DNA of 64,000 nt, taken from assembly GCF_021018745.1 (NCBI RefSeq), contig NZ_CP063845.1, positions 3,658,001 to 3,722,000 on the forward strand. The letters run 5' to 3'. Every line of letters starts with the position of its first letter. The stretch's first letter is position 1. A program made the translations under genes and the position numbers. The notes beneath the pieces were generated by a model. It was not told the origin of the DNA, made no database searches, and saw nothing but the letters and a program-made list of their open reading frames with translations. The stretch is from Gloeobacter morelensis MG652769 (GTDB lineage Bacteria; Cyanobacteriota; Cyanobacteriia; Gloeobacterales; Gloeobacteraceae). Shown here one piece after another: positions 34,219 to 45,616 of the stretch.

Positions 34219-34353
34219 AAGATTGTCGATTGAGGGCGCAACTTTTGACGCTGAGCCCACCCGGCGATAGATGCATTGGGCCCCCGATGGCGCCACGGCG
34301 CTGTCCCGGCGGGGCTGCTGCGGAGTAAGGGGGCGCAGCAAGCACGACAGGAG

Positions 34354-34938
34354 CTAAAGGTGCTGGGGCTCGTCGGGGTGGCGACCGACTGGGCCGGTGG
34401 AGGGTGGAGTAGAGCCGGAGGTGGAGACGGTCGTATCCCGCTGCTCGATGATTCGGCCGGTGGTGGAGCCAGGGCCGATGTCGGCGCCATGGCGCTCCAG
34501 GATGGCAAGCACGGTGTTTGCGTCGCGCACCGCTTCGACTACGACCAGAATGCGACCGGCCTCGTAGGCCCGTTCGTAGTAGCGGGCTTGCTCCTCAGTA
34601 AAGCCCAGACGCACCAGCGTCGAGTACACGATATTGGCAACACCGCGGCCCTTGGGCAGCAACCGGGCAAAACCTTCCACCAGGGCACCGCCGAAGCCGC
34701 CGGTGGCGACGCTTTCTTTGTTGAGCGGCTCAGCTTCGGTTTGCTTGACGAGATCGTCCTGTTCGTGACGCTCCAGGGCTGCAACCAGGATCTGCTCGTC
34801 GGCGTACCCTGCTTGCGACAGGGAGTCGATCGCCTGGCGGGCCGCCGTTTCCTCAGCAAAGGCGCCGGCAAGTACGCTGCCGGCCGACACCCCTTCGTTG
34901 GCGGGGGCCGGGTTGATTCCGCTACCAGTGACGTTCAT
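34354..34938 (-). CDS. General-stress-protein-17M-like domain protein
   Basis: The ATG at 34938 is preceded by AGAGGAAATCCC. The 194-residue protein has an alanine-rich start, then AGAFAEETAARQAIDSLSQAGYADEQILVAAL, which is a beta-alpha-beta of the general stress protein 17M / YflT type. A glycine-rich middle (SVATGGFGGALVEGF) follows, then a second similar fold (RYYERAYEAGRILVVVEAV). The C-terminal 30 residues are Ser/Thr/Pro-rich. The function of these proteins is not known beyond stress induction in Bacillus. It stands alone. Confidence 0.65.
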   Translation of the reverse strand: MNVTGSGINPAPANEGVSAGSVLAGAFAEETAARQAIDSLSQAGYADEQILVAALERHEQDDLVKQTEAEPLNKESVATGGFGGALVEGFARLLPKGRGVANIVYSTLVRLGFTEEQARYYERAYEAGRILVVVEAVRDANTVLAILERHGADIGPGSTTGRIIEQRDTTVSTSGSTPPSTGPVGRHPDEPQHL

Positions 34939-35147
34939 GGGATTTCCTCTTAAGACCCTATAATTCCCGCAGCTTCCATCAGGACCGGCACGGGTGTTCT
35001 TCCACTCTGGCGGCTGCCGAGGGACAGCACACCCTTCCCCGGGCGGATTGTGAGTGCGTTACCGGAACAGGCCTGCAAAAGTTAAGCTTTTAGATGTAGG
35101 GATTCTGGCTGTACCGACCGGCGGCCATCTATTTTGAGCGTTTTCCG

Positions 35148-38162
<3,015 letters not shown>

Positions 38163-38252
38163 TCTAGATGGGAAGCAGGCCGGGAATCGATACGTACTAC
38201 GGTACGATTCTGAATGCCTGCTCCAAAGTTTGCTGATGGCATCGCAGCACCC

Positions 38253-39761
38253 ATGTCCAACCCCAAAAAGATAAAAGCTTACGCGGTCCTTGATGGCGGC
38301 GGCGTCAAAGGCGCGGCGCTGGCGGGTTGTCTGGCCGCCGCCGAAGAGCGGGGTGTTGAATTTATTGGTTTTGGGGGCACCTCCGCGGGCAGTATCGTGG
38401 CCCTGCTCGCCTGCATCGGCTACAGCGGCAGCAAACTCAAGCAAATCATGACCGAAGAAGTCAAGTTCACCGACTTCCTGGACGACGCGGGCAAAAAGCT
38501 CAACAAACTCAAAGGCAAAATCGCCTCTGCGGAGACCGCCTGGCAGCCTGTCTCCGCTTTTTTCTACTGGCAGGTTTTTAACTCTTTTAAAAGGGAACTG
38601 GGTTTATACAATGCCCAGAAGCTCAAAGAATTTCTACTCCAAAAAATCAAATCTCAACTGCCTGCGCTGGAGTTGGAAGCCGATATTTCTTTCTACCAGT
38701 TAAATCAGCTGAAGCGTCCCCTACTCAAGATCGTCTCTTCGGATTTGCGAACCAAGGGACCGCTGGTCTACTCCGGTCAGGGCGGCGACGAGCAGAGCGG
38801 TTCTGTACTCGATGCTGTCCGCGCTTCGATGAGCTATCCGTTTGTTTTCAAACCGGTGCAAGTCAACGATCGCTATCTGGTGGACGGCGGTTTGAGCAGC
38901 AACCTGCCTGTTTTTCTCTTCGAGAAGGAACGCCGCGATGAACTCATCCCAGTGTTCGCCTTTGACCTGGTCGCCCCCCACAGCGAGCCCGGGCAGGAAT
39001 ACGGCATCAAACAGTTCGGGCTCGACATGATCTCTACGGCTCTCGAATCTAACGATTTTTTGATGCGCAAGGTGATTCCCAAGACCATCTACTACATTCC
39101 GGTGTCCATTCCCAAGGACATCGGTACCCTGGATTTTGGGCTTTCCAAAGAGAGGCGCATCGAACTGTACAACGCCGGATACGTGGCCACCACGACGTTT
39201 TTTAACAGCAACCTCCCCCAACTCGATCAGGCCACCACCTCCGTGGAAGCTTTGCAGGCGCTGTATATCCCGCCCACCATCGTCACCCCGCTGCTGATGG
39301 TGATTGCCCGGCAGTTCCAGGAACATACCGGTGCCACGAACGTGCGGGCGAACCTGATGCTGCCCACCGACCGGAGTACTCTGCTGGTTGTCTACCAGTT
39401 CGCAATGGACAACGACCCGGATAGCGATCTGGAGTTGCCCTTGGGTACCGGCTCCTGCGGCCGGGCCTGGCAGGAGCGCGACATTGTCGCCACCGACTTG
39501 CTGGCCGCCCGACAGGACGGGATGTCGAAAGCCCTGCAAAACCGGGTGCGGCGCGACCGCAAAGCCGTCCTCTCGGTGCCCATCTTCGAGTGGACCCCCA
39601 CCGCCCAGCCGCGCACCGAACTGGACCGCATCGGCGTTCTATCGGTGGATACCGACGCTTCCCTTGACGCTACCGGTTGGGTGCGAGAGCATAAAAGATA
39701 TGTCAACGACACAGCCCTCAGCTGGTCGGCGATCCTGGCGAAGCTTTTGGACAAGGGGTAA
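38253..39761 (+). CDS. Patatin-like phospholipase with a C-terminal GAF-like domain
   Basis: The ATG at 38253 (MSNPKKIKAYAVLDGGGVKG) fits best; an in-frame ATG at 38214 adds 13 residues. The N-terminal about 330 residues are a patatin lipase domain with oxyanion loop DGGGVKGAALAG, nucleophile motif GTSAGS and the Asp of the dyad in VDGGLSSNLP. The C-terminal 150 residues (RANLMLPTDRSTLLVVYQF, LPLGTGSCGRAWQERDIVATD, LDRIGVLSVDTD) read as a GAF domain, a ligand sensor fold. A patatin-GAF fusion suggests a lipase under small-molecule control. A small gene follows 5 bases later. Confidence 0.85.
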   Translation: MSNPKKIKAYAVLDGGGVKGAALAGCLAAAEERGVEFIGFGGTSAGSIVALLACIGYSGSKLKQIMTEEVKFTDFLDDAGKKLNKLKGKIASAETAWQPVSAFFYWQVFNSFKRELGLYNAQKLKEFLLQKIKSQLPALELEADISFYQLNQLKRPLLKIVSSDLRTKGPLVYSGQGGDEQSGSVLDAVRASMSYPFVFKPVQVNDRYLVDGGLSSNLPVFLFEKERRDELIPVFAFDLVAPHSEPGQEYGIKQFGLDMISTALESNDFLMRKVIPKTIYYIPVSIPKDIGTLDFGLSKERRIELYNAGYVATTTFFNSNLPQLDQATTSVEALQALYIPPTIVTPLLMVIARQFQEHTGATNVRANLMLPTDRSTLLVVYQFAMDNDPDSDLELPLGTGSCGRAWQERDIVATDLLAARQDGMSKALQNRVRRDRKAVLSVPIFEWTPTAQPRTELDRIGVLSVDTDASLDATGWVREHKRYVNDTALSWSAILAKLLDKG

Positions 39762-39766
39762 CGGCC

Positions 39767-39970
39767 ATGTACAACCCGGGCGGCATTCGGCTTCCAAAGG
39801 GAGCAAATATCGAGATCAAGTCCCTCGGGGGCGGCATGTTTTCCTTTGCCAATGCCTACGACGGCAACTTCGAATACTTCGAAGGCCGCCCGTTGCACAC
39901 GCAAGACGGCCTCTGTACAGTCGAAGTCCAGGTCGAACTCGAAGACGCTCCTGTTCCCCGCGAATCTTGA
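39767..39970 (+). CDS. Small conserved-looking protein after the patatin gene
   Basis: The 67-residue product (MYNPGGIRLPKGANIEIKSL ... EDAPVPRES) has no membrane segment and no family that I recognise. It starts 5 bases after the patatin stop and so is very likely in the same operon. The pattern IEIKSLGGGMFSFANAYDGNFEYF suggests a small beta-rich protein. A role as partner or inhibitor of the lipase is possible but unsupported. Confidence 0.6.
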   Translation: MYNPGGIRLPKGANIEIKSLGGGMFSFANAYDGNFEYFEGRPLHTQDGLCTVEVQVELEDAPVPRES

Positions 39971-40130
39971 GAGTAGGTGTCAGGATCGAGACGCTTGTCC
40001 GTGCTGTTTGTGCAGCTGGGAAGCGCTCTAAGATAGTCTGCCGCCCTTGGGTGAGGTCTGTAACACCCGGTGCAGTTGCATCCCGCAGGCGGTGATATCT
40101 TTTTTAACTGCCGTTGCGGATGATCAGGCG

Positions 40131-41867
40131 ATGAAATTGCGCTCGACTTTGCTGTTTGCTGCGCTGTTGGCGCTCGGTGGTGCCACGGCGGCGGCGGCCC
40201 TACCCGGTGGAGATCGAGGCGGAACTCACTTTTCGACGCGCAGCCCGGTGATCGCCAAAAACGGCATGGCCGCCACCAGCCATCCGCTCGCCACCCAAAT
40301 TGCCATCGACGTGCTCAAAAAAGGCGGCAGCGCCGTCGATGCCGCCATCGCCGCCAACGCCGCTTTGGGCTTGATGGAACCGACGGGCAACGGCATCGGC
40401 GGGGATCTATTCGCCATCGTCTGGGATCCGGGAGCGCGCAAGCTCGCGGGCCTCAACGCCAGCGGCCGCTCACCTCTGGGACTCAGCTACGAGCAGTTGA
40501 AAAGCGCTGTCGGGGCAAATCCGACGATCCCGATTTTTGGTCCGCTGCCGGTGACCGTGCCCGGCGCGGTGGACGGCTGGTTTATGCTGCACGGCCGCTA
40601 CGGCAAATTGCCCATGGCCGAACTGCTTGCTCCCACCGTGCGCTACGCCCGCGAGGGGGTACCGGTGCCGCAGATCATTGCTGGTTACTGGCAGTCCAAC
40701 CTCCGTCGCTTCGAGCGCGACAAAGACCAGATTCCCGAACTGGCCAATTTTCGCAGGACCTACTTGCTCAGCGGCAAAGCCCCGGCCGAGGGTGAAATTT
40801 TTCGCAACCCGGATCTGGCACTCACGCTTGAAGCGATCGGCAAGGGCGGCCGGGATGTGTTTTACAAAGGCCGCATCGCCACCGCCATCGACGCCTACAT
40901 ACAACGTGTCGGGGGGTATTTGCGCCGGGCCGACCTCGAGCGGCACACCGGCACCTGGGTCGAGCCGGTGCGGGTCAACTACCGGGGCTACGACATTTAC
41001 GAACTGCCGCCCAACGGCCAGGGGATCGCGGCATTGCAGATGCTCAACATTCTTGAGGGCTTCGCTCTCACAAAAATGGGCCACAACAGCGCCGATTATC
41101 TGCACGCGCAGGTGGAGGCTAAAAAACTCGCCTTCGCCGACCGGGCGCGCTACTACGCCGACCCCGACTTCAGCAAGACGCCGGTGGCCGGGTTGCTCGA
41201 CAAGACCTACGCAAGCGACCGGCGGCGGCTCATCGCCATGGACCGCGCCCAGCCGCGCCTGGCGGCCGGTCTGCCCCCCGCCGCCGACACGATCTACCTC
41301 ACCACCGCCGACAAAGACGGCATGATGGTCTCACTCATCCAGAGCAACTACGTGGGCATGGGTAGCGGCCTGGTGCCGGACGGCCTCGGCTTTATGCTCC
41401 AGGACCGCGGCGCGCAATTTGGCCTCACCCCCGGCCACCCGAACGTCTATGCCCCCGGCAAGCGGCCCTTCCACACGATCATCCCGGCCTTTGTCATGCA
41501 AAATGGCGAGCCGTTTATGAGTTTCGGGGTGATGGGGGGAGACATGCAGCCGCAGGGCCACGTCCAGATTCTGTGCAACATCGTCGACTTTGGCATGGAT
41601 GTACAGCAGGCCGGGGATGCGGCGCGCTACTACCACACCGGCGACAACGACCCGGACGGGCGGGTGATGGTCGATGGCGGCACCCTCAACCTCGAAAGCG
41701 GTGTGGGGGAGGATAGCCGTACCGAGCTTGCCCGCCGGGGTCACCGGCTCGCCGCCACCTCCCCGGGAGCCTACGGTGGCTACCAGGCCATCCAGTGGGA
41801 CCGGGTCAACCGCGTGTACCGCGGCGCCTCCGAGATGCGCAAAGACGGTCAGGTGAGCGGATTTTAG
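40131..41867 (+). CDS. ggt: Gamma-glutamyltransferase, exported
   Basis: The ATG at 40131 starts a signal peptide (MKLRSTLLFAALLALGGATAAAA). The mature enzyme shows the Ntn-hydrolase layout of gamma-glutamyltransferases. NGMAATSHPLATQIAIDVLKKGGSAVDAAIAANAALGL and GNGIGGDLFAIVWD mark the large subunit. The autoprocessing and catalytic Thr lies in PAADTIYLTTADKDGMMVSL, followed by the small subunit with PFHTIIPAFV. It hydrolyses glutathione or transfers the glutamyl group in the periplasm. The gene is convergent with the FMN reductase gene, and their 3' ends overlap by four bases. Confidence 0.92.
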   Translation: MKLRSTLLFAALLALGGATAAAALPGGDRGGTHFSTRSPVIAKNGMAATSHPLATQIAIDVLKKGGSAVDAAIAANAALGLMEPTGNGIGGDLFAIVWDPGARKLAGLNASGRSPLGLSYEQLKSAVGANPTIPIFGPLPVTVPGAVDGWFMLHGRYGKLPMAELLAPTVRYAREGVPVPQIIAGYWQSNLRRFERDKDQIPELANFRRTYLLSGKAPAEGEIFRNPDLALTLEAIGKGGRDVFYKGRIATAIDAYIQRVGGYLRRADLERHTGTWVEPVRVNYRGYDIYELPPNGQGIAALQMLNILEGFALTKMGHNSADYLHAQVEAKKLAFADRARYYADPDFSKTPVAGLLDKTYASDRRRLIAMDRAQPRLAAGLPPAADTIYLTTADKDGMMVSLIQSNYVGMGSGLVPDGLGFMLQDRGAQFGLTPGHPNVYAPGKRPFHTIIPAFVMQNGEPFMSFGVMGGDMQPQGHVQILCNIVDFGMDVQQAGDAARYYHTGDNDPDGRVMVDGGTLNLESGVGEDSRTELARRGHRLAATSPGAYGGYQAIQWDRVNRVYRGASEMRKDGQVSGF

Positions 41868-42409
41868 GCGGTCGTGCGCAGCATGCGCGCGGCTTTGACC
41901 AGGGCGTGGGCGAGTTTGTCGAGGCGGTCTTTGAGCTTCGGATCGGTGAGGTTGCCCTCGGCGTCGAACTGCTTCCAGGCTTGACCAATCGCCACCTGCT
42001 CGGGCACCACCCAGGCGTGCACCCAGCGGGCCACCGTGCGCAGATCGTTGAGGGCGTTGTTGTTCTGGCCGCCTCCCAGCACGCTCACCAGACCGAAGAC
42101 TTTGTCGGAAAGCTCCTCGAAACTCATCAAATCCAGGGCGTTTTTGATCACACCGCTGAAGCTGCCGTGGTACTCAGGGGTGGCGATCAGCAGCGCGTCC
42201 GCTTCTTTGACCTTGCGCTTGAGCACTTCCACGTCCGGGTGGTCCGGATACGCGTCGCCACCGTCGCAAAAGGGCAGATTCAACGCCTTGAAATCGAGAT
42301 ACTCTACCTGGGCTCCCGCCCCCGCCGCCGCCGCCAGAGCCAGCAGCAGCGCTTTTTCGGCATGGGAGCCCGGGCGCAAACTTCCGCATAGACCGACAAC
42401 TTTGACCAT
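41864..42409 (-). CDS. NADPH-dependent FMN reductase-type flavoprotein
   Basis: The 181-residue protein has the flavodoxin-like FMN-reductase pattern: VVGLCGSLRPGSHAEKAL for phosphate binding, LLIATPEYHGSFSGVIKNALDLMS for the isoalloxazine site and LVSVLGGGQNNNALNDLR. Members reduce FMN, quinones, azo dyes or chromate with NAD(P)H. The start ATG at 42409 keeps the N-terminal strand directly. It is transcribed in the same direction as tmk upstream, 25 bases apart. Confidence 0.88.
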   Translation of the reverse strand: MVKVVGLCGSLRPGSHAEKALLLALAAAAGAGAQVEYLDFKALNLPFCDGGDAYPDHPDVEVLKRKVKEADALLIATPEYHGSFSGVIKNALDLMSFEELSDKVFGLVSVLGGGQNNNALNDLRTVARWVHAWVVPEQVAIGQAWKQFDAEGNLTDPKLKDRLDKLAHALVKAARMLRTTA

Positions 42410-42434
42410 CGATACACTCTCCCGCCGGATTCGG

Positions 42435-43073
42435 CTACTGCTCTAGTTTAGACTGATTCTCATTCAAGAATCCATCTACGACAGAGCGGATCTGTTCGGC
42501 GGTCGCCTCGGCGCTCTGAGCGGCATCGACGGACCGGATGCGCTCCGGGTAGCGGCTTGCCAGGGCCGCAAAGCCTGCGTGCACCCGCCGGTGGAAGGCG
42601 AGCGTCTCCGCTTCGATGCGGTCGGGGGTGTTGCCGTTGCCGGCGAGGCGCCGCGCCAGGCCCACCGGCGGGTCGAGTTTGAGCCAGAAAGTCAGATCCG
42701 GCCGCAGCCCGCCGGCGGCGATCGCATTGAGTTGCTCGATAAGCCCCAGATCCAGGCCGCGGCCGTAGCCCTGGTAAGCCACCGTCGAATCACAGAAGCG
42801 GTCGCACAGCACCACCGCACCCGCCGCGAGGGCGGGGCGGACGACCCGTGCCAGGTGTTCGGCCCGATCGGCGGTGTACAGAAGTAACTCGGCGGTGGGA
42901 GTGATTGCGCTCCGGGCATCTAGGAGCAGCCCGCGCAGCGAGCGGCCCAGATGGGTACCCCCGGGTTCGCGGGTGCGCACGACGCGGTGGCCCCGCTTTT
43001 CGAGCCCGTCGCCCAAAAGGGTCAGTTGCGTGGTCTTGCCGCAGCCTTCGCCGCCTTCAAAGGTGATGAACAT
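42435..43073 (-). CDS. tmk: Thymidylate kinase
   Basis: I use the ATG at 43073 (MFITFEGGEGCGKTTQ); the frame extends upstream to 43106 without family sequence. In about 212 residues it has the P-loop GGEGCGKTT, the substrate-binding TREPGGTHLGRSLR, YTADRAEHL, DRFCDSTVAYQGYGRGLD and the LID region. It phosphorylates dTMP to dTDP. Length and motifs are standard. Confidence 0.95.
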   Translation of the reverse strand: MFITFEGGEGCGKTTQLTLLGDGLEKRGHRVVRTREPGGTHLGRSLRGLLLDARSAITPTAELLLYTADRAEHLARVVRPALAAGAVVLCDRFCDSTVAYQGYGRGLDLGLIEQLNAIAAGGLRPDLTFWLKLDPPVGLARRLAGNGNTPDRIEAETLAFHRRVHAGFAALASRYPERIRSVDAAQSAEATAEQIRSVVDGFLNENQSKLEQ

Positions 43074-43179
43074 CGGACGATCGTTGATTGTGTATTTTAA
43101 TCGCAAAGCGGCAGCGAAATGGCCAGGTGATGCTAATTAATGAGTCTCGCGCCAAGATCTTGCGATCAGGAGGCTTATT

Positions 43180-43374
43180 ATGCGTTGGATTGCTCTGGTG
43201 GCCCAGTACGTTTCTGAGGCAATCTTGCAGATTTTCTTTCCCGATCGCGACGAAGTTCCCAAGTACGGCTTTGAAGCGTTCAAAGGCGAAATTTCCGGTG
43301 ACTTCGAGGGCTGGCCCGAGCGGCCTTCCTGCCGCATTGACCGCCGTCGGCCGCTCACCAACGAAGCCGCCTGA
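43180..43374 (+). CDS. Small protein of unknown function
   Basis: The ATG at 43180 follows a perfect AGGAGG site. The 64-residue product starts with a short amphipathic or hydrophobic stretch (MRWIALVAQYVSEAILQIFF) and continues with DRDEVPKYGFEAFKGEISGDFEGWPERP. I recognise no domain. The strong ribosome site and normal codon use make it a real gene. A GC-rich hairpin follows at 43390. Confidence 0.7.
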   Translation: MRWIALVAQYVSEAILQIFFPDRDEVPKYGFEAFKGEISGDFEGWPERPSCRIDRRRPLTNEAA

Positions 43375-43389
43375 GGGCAGGGTTGCACT

Positions 43390-43417
43390 GCACCGGGGCG
43401 TGTTGTTGCCCCGGTGC
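43390..43417. terminator. Bidirectional hairpin between two convergent small genes
   Basis: GCACCGGGGC and GCCCCGGTGC form a perfect 10-bp stem with an 8-base loop, 15 bases after the stop at 43374 and 18 bases before the end of the opposite gene. There is no T-run. Confidence 0.6.
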
Positions 43418-43434
43418 CCCCGCGCGCGGAGATT

Positions 43435-43776
43435 TCAGTCGTAGATGCCCTGAACGGTGTCGCTTTTGACCTTCAGGTCGTAGCCGCCGGGGACGCGCTT
43501 GGCCACCAGCACGCCGGTTTTGCCGGCATTGACCACGGTCGCCTCCCAGGTTTCAGGCGAGTCGGAGACCTGGCGAAAGCCGCGAATGTCACAGCCGGAG
43601 CCCATGGCTGCCTGGGCGTAGGCCGCCGCCGCCTGCAGCAGATCTTCGGGGGTGGGCTGGGTGTTGAGCGATTCCGGGGTCAGCTGGTAACCCAGGTCTT
43701 CGCCCTGGGATTGAATCTCTTGAGCGGGGTTGGCCACTTCTTTTTGTTCGGGTTTGGGCGGTTCTGAGAATGTCAT
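43435..43776 (-). CDS. Hypothetical protein
   Basis: The 113-residue product (MTFSEPPKPEQKEV...) has a charged, Gln/Pro-rich first half and an ordered second half with ETWEATVVNAGKTGVLVAKRVPGGYDLKVKSDTVQGIYD, which looks like a small beta-sheet domain. No membrane segment or known motif is visible. It lies divergent from the ABC exporter operon with about 100 bases between the starts. Confidence 0.6.
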   Translation of the reverse strand: MTFSEPPKPEQKEVANPAQEIQSQGEDLGYQLTPESLNTQPTPEDLLQAAAAYAQAAMGSGCDIRGFRQVSDSPETWEATVVNAGKTGVLVAKRVPGGYDLKVKSDTVQGIYD

Positions 43777-43879
43777 CTTACCTATCCGATGCGCATCGAC
43801 AGTCTCACGCTACCGGCTGGGCGAAGCCGCCGCAATCCGCCCCGGGGAGGAGCCGGGCCGGTGTTAGCCTGGAGAAGCC

Positions 43880-44800
43880 GTGCAAAGCTCGACGCGCGTG
43901 GATCTCGTTGCCCAGCAACTGCAAAAGCAATACAGCGATCGCGCGGTGGTGCGCGGCGTCAGTTTCGCCCTGCATCCCGGCGAGATCCTGGGCCTCTTGG
44001 GTCCCAACGGCGCCGGGAAAAGCACCACCCTGGGCATGCTCTACGGACTGGTAGTGCCCACGGCCGGCCAGGCGACGTTAGGACCCTTCGACGTGCGCCG
44101 CCAGGGCCGCGAGGCGCGGCAGCTGATGGGCGTGGTCATGCAGGAAAACAACCTCGACCCGGACTTCGACGTGTTGGGCAATCTGCTCACCTTTGCCCGC
44201 TACTACCGGTTAGGGGCAGGCGAAGCGCGCGCACGGGCGATGGCTTTGCTCGCACAGATGGGCCTGACCGAGCGCGCCAAAGATTCGCCCGAGGCGCTTT
44301 CCGGGGGCATGAAGCGGCGATTGGTGCTCGCCCGGGCGCTGATAAACGATCCCAAAGTTGTCTTTCTCGATGAACCGACCACCGGTCTTGACCCCGACGC
44401 CCGTCAGGATTTCTGGCGGCTGGTGGCCGAGTTGCGCGCCGCCGGGCGCGGGGTGCTGCTGACCACCCATTACATGGACGAGGCCGAAAGGCTGTGCGAC
44501 CGGTTGCTGTTGATGAAAGAAGGCCAGGTGGTGGGCGAGGGCGAACCGCGCGCGGTGATCGCCCGGGAGGTGGGCCATGAGGTGGCGGAGGTCGAAGGGA
44601 TCGATCCCCGGCTGCTTGCGGATCTGGCGGCGCGCTCGGGCAGCTGGACGCGCCCGTTCGGGGGGAGCACCCTGGTGCCGCTGCCGGCAGAGGGCGAAGC
44701 GCTCTGGCAGGCGATTGTCCAACTGAAACCCGCCCGGCTCACCCGCAGGCGGGCCAATTTAGAAGATGTCTTCTTGCAGCTGACCGGAGGAAGATTGTGA
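43880..44800 (+). CDS. ABC transporter ATP-binding protein (ABC-2 exporter type)
   Basis: A GTG at 43880 starts the 306-residue protein. Walker A is LGPNGAGKSTT, the Q-loop GVVMQENN, the signature ALSGGMKRRL, Walker B VVFLDEPTTGLD and the switch His LLTTHYMDEAERL. The DrrA/NodI-like C-terminal 90 residues (ALWQAIVQLKPARLTRRRANLEDVFLQLTG) are typical of drug or polysaccharide exporters. The stop overlaps the GTG of the permease gene. Confidence 0.92.
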   Translation: MQSSTRVDLVAQQLQKQYSDRAVVRGVSFALHPGEILGLLGPNGAGKSTTLGMLYGLVVPTAGQATLGPFDVRRQGREARQLMGVVMQENNLDPDFDVLGNLLTFARYYRLGAGEARARAMALLAQMGLTERAKDSPEALSGGMKRRLVLARALINDPKVVFLDEPTTGLDPDARQDFWRLVAELRAAGRGVLLTTHYMDEAERLCDRLLLMKEGQVVGEGEPRAVIAREVGHEVAEVEGIDPRLLADLAARSGSWTRPFGGSTLVPLPAEGEALWQAIVQLKPARLTRRRANLEDVFLQLTGGRL

Positions 44801-45588
44801 AAGCGCTCGCAACTGCCGCCGCCATCTCACCGTGGGGGGTCTACTCGGTCTGGCGCCGCCACGCGGATGTCTATCGGATCACGTGGCCTTCCAATCTGCT
44901 GCCGCCGATGAGCGAGCCGATTCTGTATCTGTTTGCCTTCGGTGCCGGGCTTGGTCCGATGATTGGTGCGTTCGAGTACCAGGGCAGCACGCTCACCTAT
45001 GCGCAGTTTCTCGGTCCGGGGATGATCGCGGTGGCGGTGCTGTTCCAGTCGTTTTTTGAAGGGGCCTACGCCAGTTTTATTCGTCTGAGTTTCCAGAAGA
45101 CCTGGCAGGCGCTGCTCACGGCGCCCTTGAGCTATACCGACGTGTTTTTGGGCGATTGGCTGTGGGCGACCACCAAAGGCGTCATCGGCGGCTCCGCCAC
45201 CGGCCTGGTGGTCGTGCTGCTGGGGCTCTATCCGCCGGTGGGGCTGCTCTATGCGCTGCCGGTGATGGTGCTGGGCGGCATGCTCTTCGGCGCCTGCGGC
45301 CTGGTGACCGCCGGAACAGTCCGCATCATCGATCAGGTCAATTTGCCGACCTTTTTATTCATCATCCCGATGTTCGCCCTGAGCGGGACGTACTTTCCGC
45401 GCACCAACCTGCCGGGGGTGAGCCGCTACTTTGCCGAAATTTTGCCCCTGGCGCCGGTGGTCGATTTTCTGCGCTGGCCCTACGGCTTACCCAGCTACTG
45501 GCCCTGGCAACTTGCGGGGCTTATCGTGCTGATTGCCGTCGCCGGCAGCTGGGCCTGGTGGGCCATCCGGCGGCGAATTTATTTATAA
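44797..45588 (+). CDS. ABC-2 type permease (NodJ/DrrB-like)
   Basis: The 263-residue protein has six hydrophobic segments, with the ABC-2 signature near the C-terminal half (LFGACGLVTAGTVRIIDQVNLPTFLFIIPMFALSGTYFP and LPGVSRYFAEILPLAPVVDFLRWP). The GTG start overlaps the ATPase stop (GTGA), so the two form one exporter of unknown substrate. Its end is convergent with pglZ. Confidence 0.9.
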   Translation: MKALATAAAISPWGVYSVWRRHADVYRITWPSNLLPPMSEPILYLFAFGAGLGPMIGAFEYQGSTLTYAQFLGPGMIAVAVLFQSFFEGAYASFIRLSFQKTWQALLTAPLSYTDVFLGDWLWATTKGVIGGSATGLVVVLLGLYPPVGLLYALPVMVLGGMLFGACGLVTAGTVRIIDQVNLPTFLFIIPMFALSGTYFPRTNLPGVSRYFAEILPLAPVVDFLRWPYGLPSYWPWQLAGLIVLIAVAGSWAWWAIRRRIYL

Positions 45589-45616
45589 AATAGCAATTCA
45601 TGAGATGTGGCTATTT
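45588..45616. terminator. Small shared hairpin between the exporter and pglZ
   Basis: AAATAGC and GCTATTT form a 7-bp stem overlapping both stop codon regions, in AT-rich sequence, consistent with a bidirectional terminator for the convergent genes. Confidence 0.5.

Noticed and set aside
34939-35147. Glycine riboswitch before gcvP
   Set aside because: I looked for the conserved aptamer core and tandem arrangement and did not find it.
38253-39761. Patatin gene as a CBASS effector
   Set aside because: No nucleotidyltransferase, Cap2/Cap3 or related gene is adjacent; neighbours are gcvP and ggt.
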